Shown: piece by piece, positions 23,001 to 30,629 of the stretch
Layout of the letters: the number at the start of each line of letters is the position of its first letter
Position numbering within the stretch: position 1 is the stretch's first letter
Program-made: the position numbers and the translations under genes
Notes under the pieces: generated by a model
Database searches by the model: none
Told to the model about the DNA's origin: nothing
Seen by the model: the letters and a program-made list of their open reading frames with translations, nothing else
Source of the DNA: Astropecten irregularis
Lineage: Eukaryota; Echinodermata; Asteroidea; Paxillosida; Astropectinidae
Assembly (NCBI GenBank): GCA_963971285.1
Contig: OZ020255.1
Span: 3,720,001-3,784,000 of the forward strand
Direction of reading: 5' to 3'
DNA length: 64,000 bases

Positions 23001-26000
23001 GCCCACACTGCCTCAACCTTATGGAACAATCTCCCGGAACATTTAAAAAATATTGAGAAGTTTAAGATCGCTTTAAAGACGCACTTATTCAACATTTAAT
23101 TTATGCATTTTCTGTTTGTAACCCAGTACATCTTGTATTCTGTATTTTGTCTCTTTCTCTTTTTCTTTTCTCTACAGGTTATAGGGACATGTTTAACTAC
23201 TGCGCTAGATAAAAACTGCTAATTATTATTATTTTTTATTAAAAATGGTTTTGCTAATAAAGTATTCCTCTTTATATACTGTGTTGCAAACAGGATGTGA
23301 TACGTGGCACCATGCAGTGGAAAAAGTTTGCATCACAAGGTCTTTTGTCCCTCTCCAACACTCCAACATTGACCAATGTATGGGTACCAAGATGGTATGT
23401 TTTAGTTTGGTTGTTGTCATGCATCGTCATATATTGAGTCAGTTTACACATTACATTCTAAACTGACACCATAAGTGCTGATCACTCACTGATTTGTTGG
23501 AAAATATTACATCGAATGCAAGAGTTCAAAATTAATAATGTGTACCGCATTTTGTCAGGTGATGTAAATGCACAATGTACCACCAATGTGTTCACAAAAA
23601 AAACCTTTTTTTCGGTTGAATGAATTGAACACATTTGATGTCAATTTTAATTGAGCCGTCACTACTTTTGATTTGCATTTGAATAGATCGTACATTTGGA
23701 GCTGGGAATTTGGGATATTGTCCGGCAATATTCAACCATTGTGTGCCCAAATTGTTTACGCTAGTGATATCACGTTGTTTACATTCATGAACTTCTGCAC
23801 TCAGTTAAAAGTCACTATCACTAAAATTGTAGCTCCTCATTTTGCCCAGAGAGCCTCACTTTTCAAAGGAAAGTGTGGAGATAGGCCAGATAAAAAAAAT
23901 CTGGTATAAACAATCTAAATACCCTATAAAAGAATATATTTGAAGGAGATATGTAGTTTATTAAGAATTGAATATTTAATATCAGTAGAATGATGTTCTG
24001 CCACTTATACTAATGGGAAGATGATTTTGTTCACATTCTTTTCATTTGCAGGACTGATCCATTCAGTACTGACCTTCTTCCAGGTGATGTTCCTTCTTTA
24101 TTAGATGGACTTCCTGACAATGACAAGCAAAATATTGTCATAGACCAATCGTAAGTACTTTTATATTTTGTATTTTATGATAATAGCACAATTGACCTTA
24201 AGACTAGCCATTGTGTGTAGTGATATTCCTGCAGATTTGTTGTAGTTGCAGCCATGTGCCTGTGTTATTAGCTTGCTAGTGCATTATTGGATTGATATTG
24301 ATGTATCAGTTGGTTGGAATGGCACACAGCCACATCACATAACTCCAATTTGATTTTGGATCATTACAGTTCCAAGTTGATCAGATGCAGTCCAGTTTTC
24401 CATTCAGTATTGATGCAATCCAGTTTTCCATTCAGTATTGATGCAGTCCAGTTTTCCATTCAGTATTGATGCAGTCCAGTTTTCCATTCAGTATTGATGC
24501 AGTCCAGTTTTCCATTCAGTATTGATGCAGTCCAGTTTTCCATTCAGTATTGATGCAGTCCAGTTTTCCATTCAGTATTGATGCAGTCCAGTTTTCCATT
24601 CAGTATTGATGCAGCGTGATACCAGGTTCAATTTGCAGTTGGTTAAATGGTGTTGATGCCCGTAAGCACAAAAATAGGCCGTAGCGGATTTGGGCCCTGG
24701 TCTGTCCATAATGGACTTCAGTTAAATGAAGATAAAACCGAGGTCCTTCACTTTACTAGTAAATTCAGGCAATGTGATAGGATTACCGTAAAGTTCCATG
24801 TATACGGCGCACTTTTTTTTCACCTCGGCAAAAATCAAAAGTTGGGGGTGTGCCGTATACATGGGTACAGACCGCTGGCGGTCTTGCAAGTGTGGGTTGT
24901 GATCATTGCGCTGCGCCAAGTAAAAGCATATGAGGCACTGTCGTCCGTATCTGCAGCAACTGTAACCAATTAGCGCGATGTCTAACTCAAAATCGAATGA
25001 TTCATGAAAGATACCATTTACAAAAACTAATATTTCTGACTCTTGCGATAGGCCAAGGAAAACTTGAGTGCAAACTCAGTTAGGGTTAGGATTAGAGACA
25101 CCGAAAATAGTGTGCGAAAACACGGTAGGAACACCGCAACGTGCACACAACGGCGGGCGAGTGGACATGTGCAATTACAGTAGGCCTACATGCAAACTCC
25201 GGACCGTCGGACCATGGTCGGACGTACATATTTCATTTAAGAATGTTGTGATTGTTCTATAAATTATCAAACCTTTGTCTGGAGTAGTGCTGTGCTTTTT
25301 ATTCGGATATAGAGTAACCCACACGGATTGAACGTTTCCGTTTACCAATTTTCAAAAAAGATTAACCGAAACCCACACCAACAAAATATGGACTCACCGT
25401 AGCTCACGTTTGGTTCATGCTAAAAAAAAATAACAGTCTTTTATTTTGTCCATTCCGCCAAGTAGAAACACACTGTTCATATATTTGATCTAAAAAAACA
25501 TCGGAAAAAGCCTTCCGATCGCGATCGGGATCCCCGTAAAATATTCTGACCGTCCTTCTACCTCCATGTTGAAGATGTTCCAAAGAAATGTTAGGCTTAC
25601 GGTCATGACGCGTCAGTTGCATTTTCCTGACCAAATAAATCTTACTTGAATTTCAGTAGCTCATGAGCTACTCTGATTTTTTTGTATGAAGTTGCGCCAC
25701 CATAAAAATATCCCGATATTCCCGATATTCCGATTTTTTTTTCCGGGGCCCGATAGGATTTTTCATATGAAAAAAAATATCGCGATATCGATAAATATCG
25801 TCATTATCAAACAAGCTTAATGTCCATACCGTCTGTCAACACTGCTTTTATTCAGGCACTTTTCTTCTTCACTGAACACGCATGATCGCGGCCCGCTAGC
25901 GCTGTCATTTAAAAGGCGATTAAATCGTATAACACGGATCCGTATTTTCTTTTTATTCCGTAAACGAATATCAAATTACCCTATTTTGCACAGCACTAGT

Positions 26001-29000
26001 CTGGAGTCATTATTTTAATCAGCAATAGTCACATTTCCATTGGGAAATATCCTTATCCTCATTGGTAAAAATGTCAAGCGACGCGACAGTGTTTCGCTGC
26101 AACGTGAACCGCCATTTTGATTTGTTTTATTGTAAGATGACAATTTGTAAAGCGCGCGCAGATCGTCTAGCCAATCACAAAATTCGATACGCGCTATTGC
26201 GGACGTCAGATCAAGAATCTGAGGCGCATTAAGCCAACTCGTACACTGTTTGGTCAACTCGTACGGTTGTGCATTTAGGTTGTGGGTTCAAATACCTCCC
26301 GAGTCAGTGCATTAATTTTTCATGTGCACTCAACAAGCACTGAGTATGCTGTGTTCATCTATGTCGGTGCAGGACATGCCTAATTTGCATAAATTAAAAG
26401 ATGATTATCCCCTGAAAAAATCTTGATCCCCTGCAAAAGTTGTGTTCTAGCATGGGGGTGACTGTCATCTGTAAAGAAATAAAAAAGGGTGGTAATGTTG
26501 GTAACCGTACTAACGTAATAAAGGAAATAGGAATAGGACGGAGACAATGAGCTATGGAAGAAATGACTATGGCTATCTCTTGACAGGTCATCTCTGTAGA
26601 CAAGTGAATATCAGGATAAGAGGCCCAGTGATGGATTTTACCAAACGTATCGTAACTTACTATCAATTGTAGGACTTATGATGCATTGTACCCCTACATA
26701 GAAGTGAAAGGATACAATGGGAGACTTTGGAGAACCGGTCTGCAAGTCAACAGTGCATGCACACGCATGCGCAAATCAAGGCGCGCATGCTCACAATTGC
26801 AAAAGCATGGTTTGCGCGTGCCCTGTTGACTCAAGACCGATTCTCAAAAGTCTCCCATTGATTATCCTTCATATCTCGAGATACGATAGATCGTAGGGCT
26901 TCGTGAAATCGACCCCTGCTCCCCTAAATAACAATTTCTTCCATCAACAATGTTTGAGATGTTTTGTACATACACACTGGAAGCCAAGGATGATGTGCAT
27001 TATAGCTAAATATTCAGTACAGCTGTGTTTGTTATTATTCCTCTGTTCTGCCTGCCAAGCATCATAGTGGACTGTCTGGCTGCCTCCTTATGAGTCAATC
27101 TAGAGTAGAGAATGTGCGTTGATGAAATCCATGAATGGATGTCAGACTTTCATGAAAAATGGTATAGAATTTATCATTTGGGGTTCCAAAACTTGGCATC
27201 AATAATTTAGTGACAAATAAAATCATAGTTTTCATGTAGCTTTTTTTATTTGTTGATTATAGTGATGATGAGGCTGTTAGTGAAGATAAATCTGCTGCTG
27301 TCAGTCTTACACCAGCTATGGTGAATGCTGAATTCTCATTAATACAACAAGAGCAAACACCAGATAGGAAAGATAGGTGAGTACTATTTCCTTTTTGAAT
27401 ACCAAATTCATACTGTAATTGAGGGTGTGGTTTTCAGTGTTTCAATTTGTATGGTCATTTAATGAAGGGCAAGTCTAATTTGAATAATTCTATCATCCTG
27501 ATAAAAAAGCTTTATAAAAAGGGTGTTAAATCCCTGATTCCTGCTTTTTTGACGAGTGTGCCAAATTTGATTTTCTACTTTCCTACCCTACACCAGGGGC
27601 CAATTTCACGAAGCACTAAGACTGATCTTAACTGCATTTATTTCTGTTTTACATATTAAAAGGAGAATCATAACTAACCTTTGGCTGCTTCAGGGAACTA
27701 TATTAAAAGCCATGATATCCCTTAGAACAATTTATATCTATTGATAATTTTCAGAACCACTGTGGGTATATTTTGTTTTTTATGTTGATTAGAATGTCAT
27801 GTAGCTCTTCTGTTCAATGTATTTTCACAGAAATGTTAAGAAGGTACTCACCAATTATATTACGTCCTAGTCGTCAGACTAAACACTGTATGATTGCTTC
27901 ATGTAATACTGTTTATACCACCCTTTGAAGAAAATGGTTAATTCCTTCATTCATTCATGAAATTGGAATTATTTGAGGCTGTAAGGAGGAGACTCACACT
28001 CCGTCCTTCGATTCCTCAATTTCTTCAGATTCCCACCCGTTGTCATGGTTGTGAGTCAGCCTCAGCCAGGCCTTTATCTATAAAGAGACATGCTTCAGTG
28101 GTTTGAAGTGGTTTATACCCTGTGAGCTGGGGCTCATTTTTATTTTTATAAATGAAAGAATGAACCATTTTCTTCAAAGGGTGGTGCAAATCATGGAGCA
28201 ATAACACAGTGTGAGTCTGACAACTAGAACAAAATATAAACAATTATATGACCTTGACGTAATTGGAAATTTTCACAGATATAATTTTAAAACTAGAAAG
28301 TATTCTCATTCTGTCAATTTGCTTTTCAGTGATGAGTTCCCTTATGGTAGTAAGCTTCCAACGCACAATAATCCTGTTAGCAATACAGGCCCAGTACCAA
28401 GGTCAGTCCTTATTATTTTTTGTAATCTTATAATTGTATACAAGAATTTGCATTGTAATGTGCCCGTAATAACCCATGGCTAATTGCAATTTTGAACAAA
28501 CCAACTACAGTCGACTCCCGTTATTACGAGGTCCGTCGGACTTTCACAATTTTGTCGTTATAACCGGAACCTCGTTACATCCAGAGCTAAATTTTCCGCC
28601 ATTTGTTGCACCGAAGTTACGTGCTATATGTACACGTGCGTCTTGTAATTGTGTAACGCACGTGGGAACTCATGAAAACACGAACAAAATGCATGATTTT
28701 ATGTTTGTATATGTCATTAATGTACATGTATATGATGATGAATAAATGAAATAAATAATACTGCTTCAAGAGTATAATAATTGACGACCTGAATCGGAAG
28801 TAGACGGCATCAGCTGCTGTGAAAAATCGCTGTGAAGAATCACGGACGTACTTAAGTATCTCACTCGCACAAATCGTGCCGAGCGACTTCGCTTCCGTTT
28901 TTAATTTGTTATAATAAGTCAAGAGAGGGCGCTTTAATATTACATTAAAAAGGGAATATTATTTTTTACGCTTCTGATTTATTTATTATTATTTTTGGCG

Positions 29001-30257
29001 TCACATGATTTCTGTGGGATAGTTCAATTATTTATTAAACCGTTTTTTTTTACCACCATGGCACTGCTTTCCTCCTTACAAGCCATAGTTTTATCGGGGG
29101 TCAGGCGATAAAACAGATCAGTTTAATCGGCGTTAAAGATGTCCGCGATCCCACAGCCAACCGTACCGCAGATGACCCGTAGGCCTACCGTGCGACGTCC
29201 GCTGAACATTTTATCGATCACCCTTTTTCAAAAGACAGGGTGCGATTTTTAAAATATATTTTTAATAACCACAACGAACGACAATTTGGAGCAATTACAC
29301 CCCACCGCTGCTGATGTTCCAGCGGCAATGCTTTTTAAATCTCTTCTTACAAAGTTAAGTTACGCTGATTATCTCCTGGGCGCCCCCATTGTCCGTTTAC
29401 AATGCCTACTCAGTCGCGTGGTGCCGCAGTCATGAACCTAGTCGGGCTAAGGAAACCGCAGCGGGGGATTATAGACTTGACACTCATGGCTCTGCGTTCG
29501 CTAATTCACGCCATCCCATTGAATAGATTTAAGATCGGCACACTCGTGAAGCTATGTCGCCAGAATTGGAACTTGAAAGATCGCCGACAAAAGGTTTGAA
29601 AAGATGTCGTTGTAAGTGGATTGAGAACAATGTTTTTGCTCGCATTTGGTCAGCCTAAGTTGTCGTTATACCCGGAATCTCGTAATGCCCGTGCTCGTAA
29701 TAACCAAATATTTCTCCATAGTAATGTGCACAAATTGATCGGGACTGGGGAAATATGCTCGCTAAATCCGGGTTGTCGTTATTTCCGAGCTCGTAGTAAC
29801 GGAAGTCGCCTGTATTGTGTCCAAAATTGCAATAGTATTATCATGACATTGCCTGATTTGTTTTGATTTATTAAGATATTTGATTATTTATGTTCTTTTT
29901 TTTAAACCCCATGGCTTTGGTGACGTCGTGATTATGTCACTAATTGAATTGTCATGGATTTTCAAAATTTCCTCTGGACTCGTGCAAGTTACTTTTTAGT
30001 ACTCTTTAGCATTCAATGTGAAATGGAATAATTCCTGAAAAGCATAAAGTACTTATGAAACAGGCAATGTCTGTTTCTAAAGGTAGTCAAGTGCAGTTTT
30101 CTGAGAATTGATATTGTTGTAAACCCACAGAGAAAAGCGTGAGGCAGAATTGGAAGTCTTCCTGCAGAAGAGATACAACCGTCTAGGGGACAAGGTGGAG
30201 ACAAAAGTGACTCACATTAACAATCTGGCATCCCAGTCAAATCTCATTCTTAAGTGA
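7999..30257 (+). CDS. CFAP221: CFAP221 (PCDP1), C-terminal half, 12 coding exons
   Basis: Cilia- and flagella-associated protein 221 (primary ciliary dyskinesia protein 1) is a calmodulin-binding protein of the C1d projection of the axonemal central pair, where it helps set beat frequency and waveform. Twelve exons join with consistent phases (0,1,0,0,0,0,0,2,2,2,2, stop) into 505 codons. From memory of the human protein (about 840 residues), the order of matching segments is kept: VHLGRD, RGDPLPDIEFNR, FQQAA with a basic helix, APDALGIVPAKSSEV, PFFNLKVPQQYK, GAEDEV, FNPAPGL, PLPYAEVDADFHLC, and a DVPSLLDGLP stretch near the C-terminus. The human N-terminal half, with its ASH/MSP-like immunoglobulin folds, is not seen; the first exon here begins inside a codon, so upstream exons lie outside the window. 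Introns run from about 0.5 to 4.3 kb and are full of transposons. The last two exons resemble the human tail little. Identification is from remembered family sequence, not a search, but phase agreement over all junctions makes it strong. Confidence 0.93.
8087..8550. other. Intron, nothing recognised
   Basis: Start of the 4.3-kb CFAP221 intron; AT-rich, no element end identified. Confidence 0.5.
8553..8720. mobile_element. One end of a pogo/Tigger-like element
   Basis: TA followed by CAGTCGAATCTCGTTAAT, resembling the terminus of the element at 28,508 (CAGTCGACTCCCGTTA), then subterminal TCGTATTA words. The matching opposite end was not found, so the extent is uncertain. Confidence 0.45.
8721..9085. 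other. Intron, nothing recognised
   Basis: Unique-looking DNA between the pogo-like end and the TGACGTCA-rich repeat. No exon fits. Confidence 0.5.
9090..9790. repeat. TGACGTCA-rich tandem repeat
   Basis: Two clear units of about 150 bp (about 9,140-9,291 and 9,292-9,440), sharing ATGGCAAAATTAA, GATGACGTCATCGTGA and CTACCCACCAAGTTTCAT, then more diverged units to about 9,790. In style it resembles the interiors of the Helitron-like elements at the window start; element ends were not found. Confidence 0.6.
9791..10386. other. Intron, nothing recognised
   Basis: AT-rich, no supported coding exon or element terminus. Confidence 0.5.
10387..12296. mobile_element. Probable hAT-like element, old
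   Basis: Left end AAGGGTTCTCCCCA and right end, inverted, CAGGGTTCTCCCCA: 13 of 14 bases match, and CAGGGTT is a common hAT terminus. Flanks TTCCCTTA and AGCCTTTA could be a decayed 8-bp target duplication (5 of 8). A CCGATACGC short repeat lies near 10,417-10,495, a CpG-richer patch near 10,600-11,470, and GGGCCCCGGACCCC near the right end. No transposase was recognised. Confidence 0.45.
12434..12713 (+). CDS. CFAP221: CFAP221 exon b, RGDP motif and FQQAA helix
   Basis: 93 codons plus one base. It opens FERGDPLPDIEFNR, then a Cys/Arg-rich patch (SCTSCTQRR), then FDPYTNDPWSLKHRA and FQQAAMRVIVRLRVERKRK. The last is a basic amphipathic, IQ-like helix and a reasonable calmodulin-binding candidate, since the family binds calmodulin; that assignment is inference. 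The donor is TCTG|GTAGGA, a weaker site. The longest exon of the set. Confidence 0.92.
12714..13398. other. Intron, nothing recognised
   Basis: No repeat or exon identified between the CFAP221 exons. Confidence 0.5.
13399..13517 (+). CDS. CFAP221: CFAP221 exon c
   Basis: Acceptor ACATTTAG; two bases complete the Ala codon begun in the previous exon, then 39 codons from TYGEDQD through PFTFPIYKAPDF to DDM. Donor ATG|GTATGT. The stretch matches the human segment ending in PFAFPDCSPP in position and style. Confidence 0.88.
13518..14810. other. Intron; possible unclassified repeat
   Basis: 14,330-14,640 has higher GC and looks like decayed interspersed repeat on the minus strand, but I could not name a family. 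At 13,820 a GGGCTTCATGAAATTAACCC motif resembles MITE ends at 26,895 and 27,597. Confidence 0.35.
14814..14960. repeat. GGTCTC short tandem repeat with palindrome
   Basis: A GGTCTCGAGACC palindrome at 14,821 is followed by many GGTCTC/TCGGTCTC hexamers and ends in inverted GAGACC words. It gives open frames of Arg-Asp/Arg-Pro or Ser-Val repeats that are not genes. Confidence 0.75.
14961..15321. other. Intron, nothing recognised
   Basis: No feature supported. Confidence 0.5.
15322..15483. mobile_element. MITE with CAATAGC termini, copy 2 (opposite orientation)
   Basis: Ends CAATAGCACTCCGCAC and GTGCGGAGCGCTATTG, inverted repeats with one mismatch in 16. Contains TGACGTCA next to the left end, AGACAAACGTTG, a CA/CG-rich core and CAATGTTTGTCT. 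Same family as 6,317-6,482, inverted. Confidence 0.75.
15694..15911 (+). repeat. 109-bp direct tandem duplication in intron
   Basis: The segment from AATCATGTAAATTGATTAC to TTATGGTTTCAT occurs twice with almost no change, ending 20 bases before the CFAP221 acceptor at 15,930. Each copy carries TTCTGATTTTCCAG, itself an acceptor-like string. Confidence 0.9.
15931..16011 (+). CDS. CFAP221: CFAP221 exon d
   Basis: 27 codons, APDALGIVPAKSSEV then KVPFFNLK; very close to the human segment APDGLGLVPIKSSEV and SFFNLQ. Acceptor TATTACACAG. The donor AAG|GTCAGA departs from consensus at the third intron base. The acceptor sits 20 bases past a 109-bp tandem duplication that carries two copies of a splice-acceptor-like TTTTCCAG. 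Confidence 0.93.
16080..16339 (+). mobile_element. CR1/L2-like LINE fragment, part 1 (interrupted)
   Basis: Degraded RT C-terminus: KAPAYLTDFI near 16,112-16,141, then AIAGPSWWTFLPHQLKRI and FKSVIRTQ followed by TAA near 16,320. The 3' untranslated part continues after the element inserted at 16,340, at 18,505. Confidence 0.7.
16340..18504. mobile_element. PIF/Harbinger-like non-autonomous element carrying a minisatellite
   Basis: Perfect 19-bp terminal inverted repeats GGGAGCTCATCCAAAAGGT at both ends, followed by CCGCGG-rich subterminal inverted similarity for about 60 bp. The target duplication is TAA (16,337-16,339 and 18,505-18,507), the 3-bp T-A type typical of PIF/Harbinger. No transposase. 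The core (16,600-18,260) is a minisatellite. It sits inside a LINE in a CFAP221 intron. Confidence 0.75.
16598..18260. repeat. 86/87-bp minisatellite, about 19 copies
   Basis: Unit starts ATAGTTTGGTAGAGACAAAA and includes GCAGGTCCCAGAG, GGCCAAGTCCCTAAA and CGTATTTTCCCCCGG. Starts at 16,601, 16,688, 16,775 and 16,861 give periods of 87, 87 and 86. Copies are very alike in the middle and more diverged at the distal end. On the minus strand the unit is free of stops, so open frames up to 290 codons (17,091-17,963) arise; these read a 29-residue repeat (DLADHFLWDLHYFVSTKLLL) and are not believed to be a gene. Confidence 0.95.
18505..18690 (+). mobile_element. LINE fragment, part 2 (3' untranslated tail)
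   Basis: Continues the fragment cut at 16,339: AT-rich 3' sequence ending in GTGAAGCACTTTT and AGTGCTATAGAAGTGCAATAAA, the small stem typical of CR1/L2 tails. Confidence 0.65.
18707..18814 (+). CDS. CFAP221: CFAP221 exon e
   Basis: 36 codons from VPQQYKLMSYASHNV through SGYVPPRLIRPLRTGAE. Acceptor TATTACAG, donor GAA|GTAAGT. The intron before it holds the LINE split by the Harbinger-like element and its minisatellite. Confidence 0.93.
18815..19579. other. Intron, nothing recognised
   Basis: AT-rich; no repeat ends identified. Confidence 0.5.
19580..19759 (+). CDS. CFAP221: CFAP221 exon f
   Basis: 60 codons starting DEVINVPAPEPAW, which joins the previous exon as GAE-DEV exactly as in human. 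It ends PPSALFKPTEYPPLHIF. Acceptor CTCTATTAG, donor TTT|GTAAGT. Confidence 0.93.
19760..20400. other. Intron, nothing recognised
   Basis: No exon supported. Ends with an (AAAT)n run at about 20,381-20,400 that abuts the inverted Helitron-like element. Confidence 0.5.
20401..21300 (-). mobile_element. Helitron-like element, second family, inverted copy
   Basis: On the minus strand it ends with hairpin GCTGTTTCAAACAGC then CATAAACTCTAG followed by TTT (plus-strand CTAG at 20,401-20,404). Its interior has about four 130-bp repeats (CCTAAC landmarks near 20,629, 20,757, 20,888, 21,016) matching those at 2,880-3,600, and the far end matches 2,690-2,830 inverted, including TGACGTCA. The 5' end is in an A/C-rich run near 21,280-21,310. 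Confidence 0.6.
21301..21756. other. Intron, nothing recognised
   Basis: Starts with an imperfect hairpin GGCTTTTCGCTTGCGCGAAA at 21,316; otherwise no feature. Confidence 0.45.
21757..21906 (+). CDS. CFAP221: CFAP221 exon g
   Basis: 50 codons, NPAPGLQVFMPPLPYAEV, then DADFHLCPLPRYTH and LKKFLDRE. The NPxPGL and YAE...HLC motifs are the most recognisable of the family. Acceptor ATCTAG is poor in pyrimidines; donor GAG|GTAAGC. Confidence 0.93.
21926..22275 (+). mobile_element. tRNA-derived SINE, second family
   Basis: A-box-like TGGCCTAGTGATC and B box GGATCGAATCC about 45 bases apart, then a non-tRNA body containing TCTTCACCCAGGAGTAAGTG. Not an intact tRNA. Confidence 0.5.
22440..23240 (+). 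mobile_element. CR1/L2-like LINE fragment, frame-broken
   Basis: 22,504-22,797 encodes LKLNGNKTEFLHISS, VRKCRNLGAIFDD and SASFALHKIGKI (RT C-terminal region). A second frame, 22,716-23,099, encodes DLHWLPIHSCISFKMLLLAY, NLAPSYLIELL, RSFAHTASTLWNNLPEHL and FKIALKTHLF. The two frames overlap around 22,720-22,800, where a short deletion relative to the copy at 6,685 has removed the FVSSRLDSCNSIL segment. Ends in GCGCTAGATAAA and (ATT)n at about 23,222. A fragment in a CFAP221 intron. Confidence 0.85.
23294..23394 (+). CDS. CFAP221: CFAP221 exon h
   Basis: 33 codons plus two bases: DVIRGTMQWKKFASQGLLSL to VWVPRW. Human has DIIPGIMHWKSFQPLVLSSL. Acceptor TTGCAAACAG, donor TG|GTATGT. The Trp codon is split over the next intron. 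Confidence 0.9.
23395..24051. other. Intron, nothing recognised
   Basis: AT-rich, no element or exon supported. Confidence 0.5.
24052..24150 (+). CDS. CFAP221: CFAP221 exon i
   Basis: One base completes Trp, then TDPFSTDLLPGDVPSLLDGL and PDNDKQNIVIDQS (the Ser codon is split). The human equivalent is LPIDVPAILDALPEEDR. Acceptor TTCATTTGCAG, donor TC|GTAAGT. Confidence 0.9.
24386..24614 (+). repeat. 28-bp tandem repeat, about 8 copies
   Basis: Unit GCAGTCCAGTTTTCCATTCA followed by GTATTGAT, nearly perfect; one unit has CAATCC for CAGTCC. Confidence 0.95.
24689..24786 (+). mobile_element. LINE reverse-transcriptase scrap
   Basis: Encodes WSVHNGLQLNEDKTEVLHFT then SKFRQCDRI, the NGLxLNxDKTEVL motif of CR1/L2-type RT. 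It stops abruptly at the inverted repeat that follows. Confidence 0.7.
24796..24864. repeat. 17-bp inverted repeat (GTATAC type)
   Basis: Arms CCATGTATACGGCGCAC and GTGTGCCGTATACATGG, one mismatch, 35-base loop. Probably an end of a small palindromic element inserted into the LINE scrap. Confidence 0.7.
24865..25276. other. Intron, nothing recognised
   Basis: Moderate GC, no exon or named repeat. Confidence 0.45.
25285..25998. mobile_element. Non-autonomous hAT element, 714 bp
   Basis: Terminal inverted repeats TAGTGCTGTGC / GCACAGCACTA, perfect over 11 bases, flanked by a perfect 8-bp target duplication GTCTGGAG (25,277-25,284 and 25,999-26,006). An 8-bp duplication plus a TAG-starting terminus fits hAT. 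The core has ATCGCGATATCGAT and GATATTCCCGATATTCC palindromic words and no transposase. Confidence 0.85.
26233..26266 (+). repeat. CAACTCGTAC repeat, small second cluster
   Basis: Two units CAACTCGTACACTGTTTGGT and CAACTCGTACGG, matching the first cluster at 5,165-5,290 including the GTTTGGTCAACTCGTA junction. Confidence 0.7.
26267..26709. other. Intron, nothing recognised
   Basis: No feature supported. Confidence 0.45.
26710..26867. mobile_element. Palindromic MITE, 158 bp
   Basis: Imperfect inverted repeats of about 43 bp: GGATACAATGGGAGACTTTG at left, and at right the inverse of GGATAATCAATGGGAGACTT. A GCATGCGC-rich core lies between. Superfamily unknown; no clear target duplication. Confidence 0.65.
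26868..27262. other. Intron, little recognised
   Basis: A TIR-like GGGCTTCGTGAAATCGACCC at about 26,898; otherwise no feature. Confidence 0.4.
27263..27376 (+). CDS. CFAP221: CFAP221 exon j
   Basis: Completes Ser, then acidic DDEAVSEDKSAAVSLTPAMV and NAEFSLIQQEQTPDRKD. LTPAMVNAEF matches human LTPEMIKVEF. Acceptor TTGATTATAG, donor AG|GTGAGT. Confidence 0.88.
27377..28329. other. Intron, little recognised
   Basis: A GGGCCAATTTCACGAAGC motif at about 27,597 looks like a MITE end, but its partner was not located. CACCCTTTGAAGAAAATGGT at 27,920 recurs inverted at about 28,165-28,185, giving a 20-bp inverted repeat around a 230-base spacer. Confidence 0.45.
28330..28401 (+). CDS. CFAP221: CFAP221 exon k
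   Basis: Completes a split Ser codon, then DEFPYGSKLPTHNNPVSNTG PVP and a split Arg. Acceptor TTGCTTTTCAG, donor AG|GTCAGT. No clear human match; accepted because phase and splice sites fit both neighbours. It may be alternatively used: phase 2 on both sides means skipping keeps frame. Confidence 0.75.
28508..29812. mobile_element. pogo/Tigger-like non-autonomous element, 1,305 bp
   Basis: Ends CAGTCGACTCCCGTTA and, inverted, CAGGCGACTTCCGTTA; 20 of the first 23 bases match. Flanked by TA on both sides (28,506-28,507 and 29,813-29,814), the Tc1/mariner/pogo duplication. Subterminal TCGTTATAACCGG and TCGTTATACCCGG words repeat near both ends. No DDE transposase recognised. Confidence 0.75.
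29813..30130. other. Intron, nothing recognised
   Basis: Short AT-rich intron remainder before the last coding exon. Confidence 0.5.
30131..30257 (+). CDS. CFAP221: CFAP221 last coding exon
   Basis: Acceptor AAACCCACAG. Completes Arg, then EKREAELEVFLQKRYNRLGD and ends NNLASQSNLILK followed by TGA at 30,255-30,257. A charged helical end. No AATAAA was seen in the next 250 bases, so the 3' untranslated region is probably longer, or spliced. Confidence 0.82.
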
Positions 30258-30508
30258 TAATAACTTAAGTCAACTTAAATACCTTTTCAGTATTGTTTTC
30301 TTTGCATTATTGGTTGTTAATTCTGCTTTACTCATATAATGAGTAAGGTAGTCCTTAGTAACCATCCCCTTATAATGTTGGAGCATAGAACCCAGAAGTT
30401 TCCTGACAACTCTGGCATATTTTAAATCAAAATTTAAAGTTTTCCACACAGTATGTAGTATGGTTGGATTTGGTTGAGACTTTTTGTTTGATCATTTATT
30501 TTATCAAA
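30258..30508 (+). other. Probable CFAP221 3' untranslated start
   Basis: Directly after the TGA; no AATAAA seen here. The end of the transcript is not determined. Confidence 0.4.
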
Positions 30509-30629
30509 GGGCCTGTTTGTTTAACGCAAAGGATCCCAGATTTAGGGATCCACCCCTTATGCATGGTACACTTAAATGGGATCCAGATTCGCAAGATTCG
30601 TCATCCTGTGCATTAAAAAAAACAGGCCC
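30509..30629. mobile_element. Small palindromic MITE (GGATCC type), copy 2
   Basis: Termini GGGCCTGTTTGTTTAA and, inverted, GGGCCTGTTTTTTTTAA; core GGATCCCAGATTTAGGGATC. Flanks read AAA on both sides, a possible 3-bp duplication. Relative of 6,103-6,220. Confidence 0.65.
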
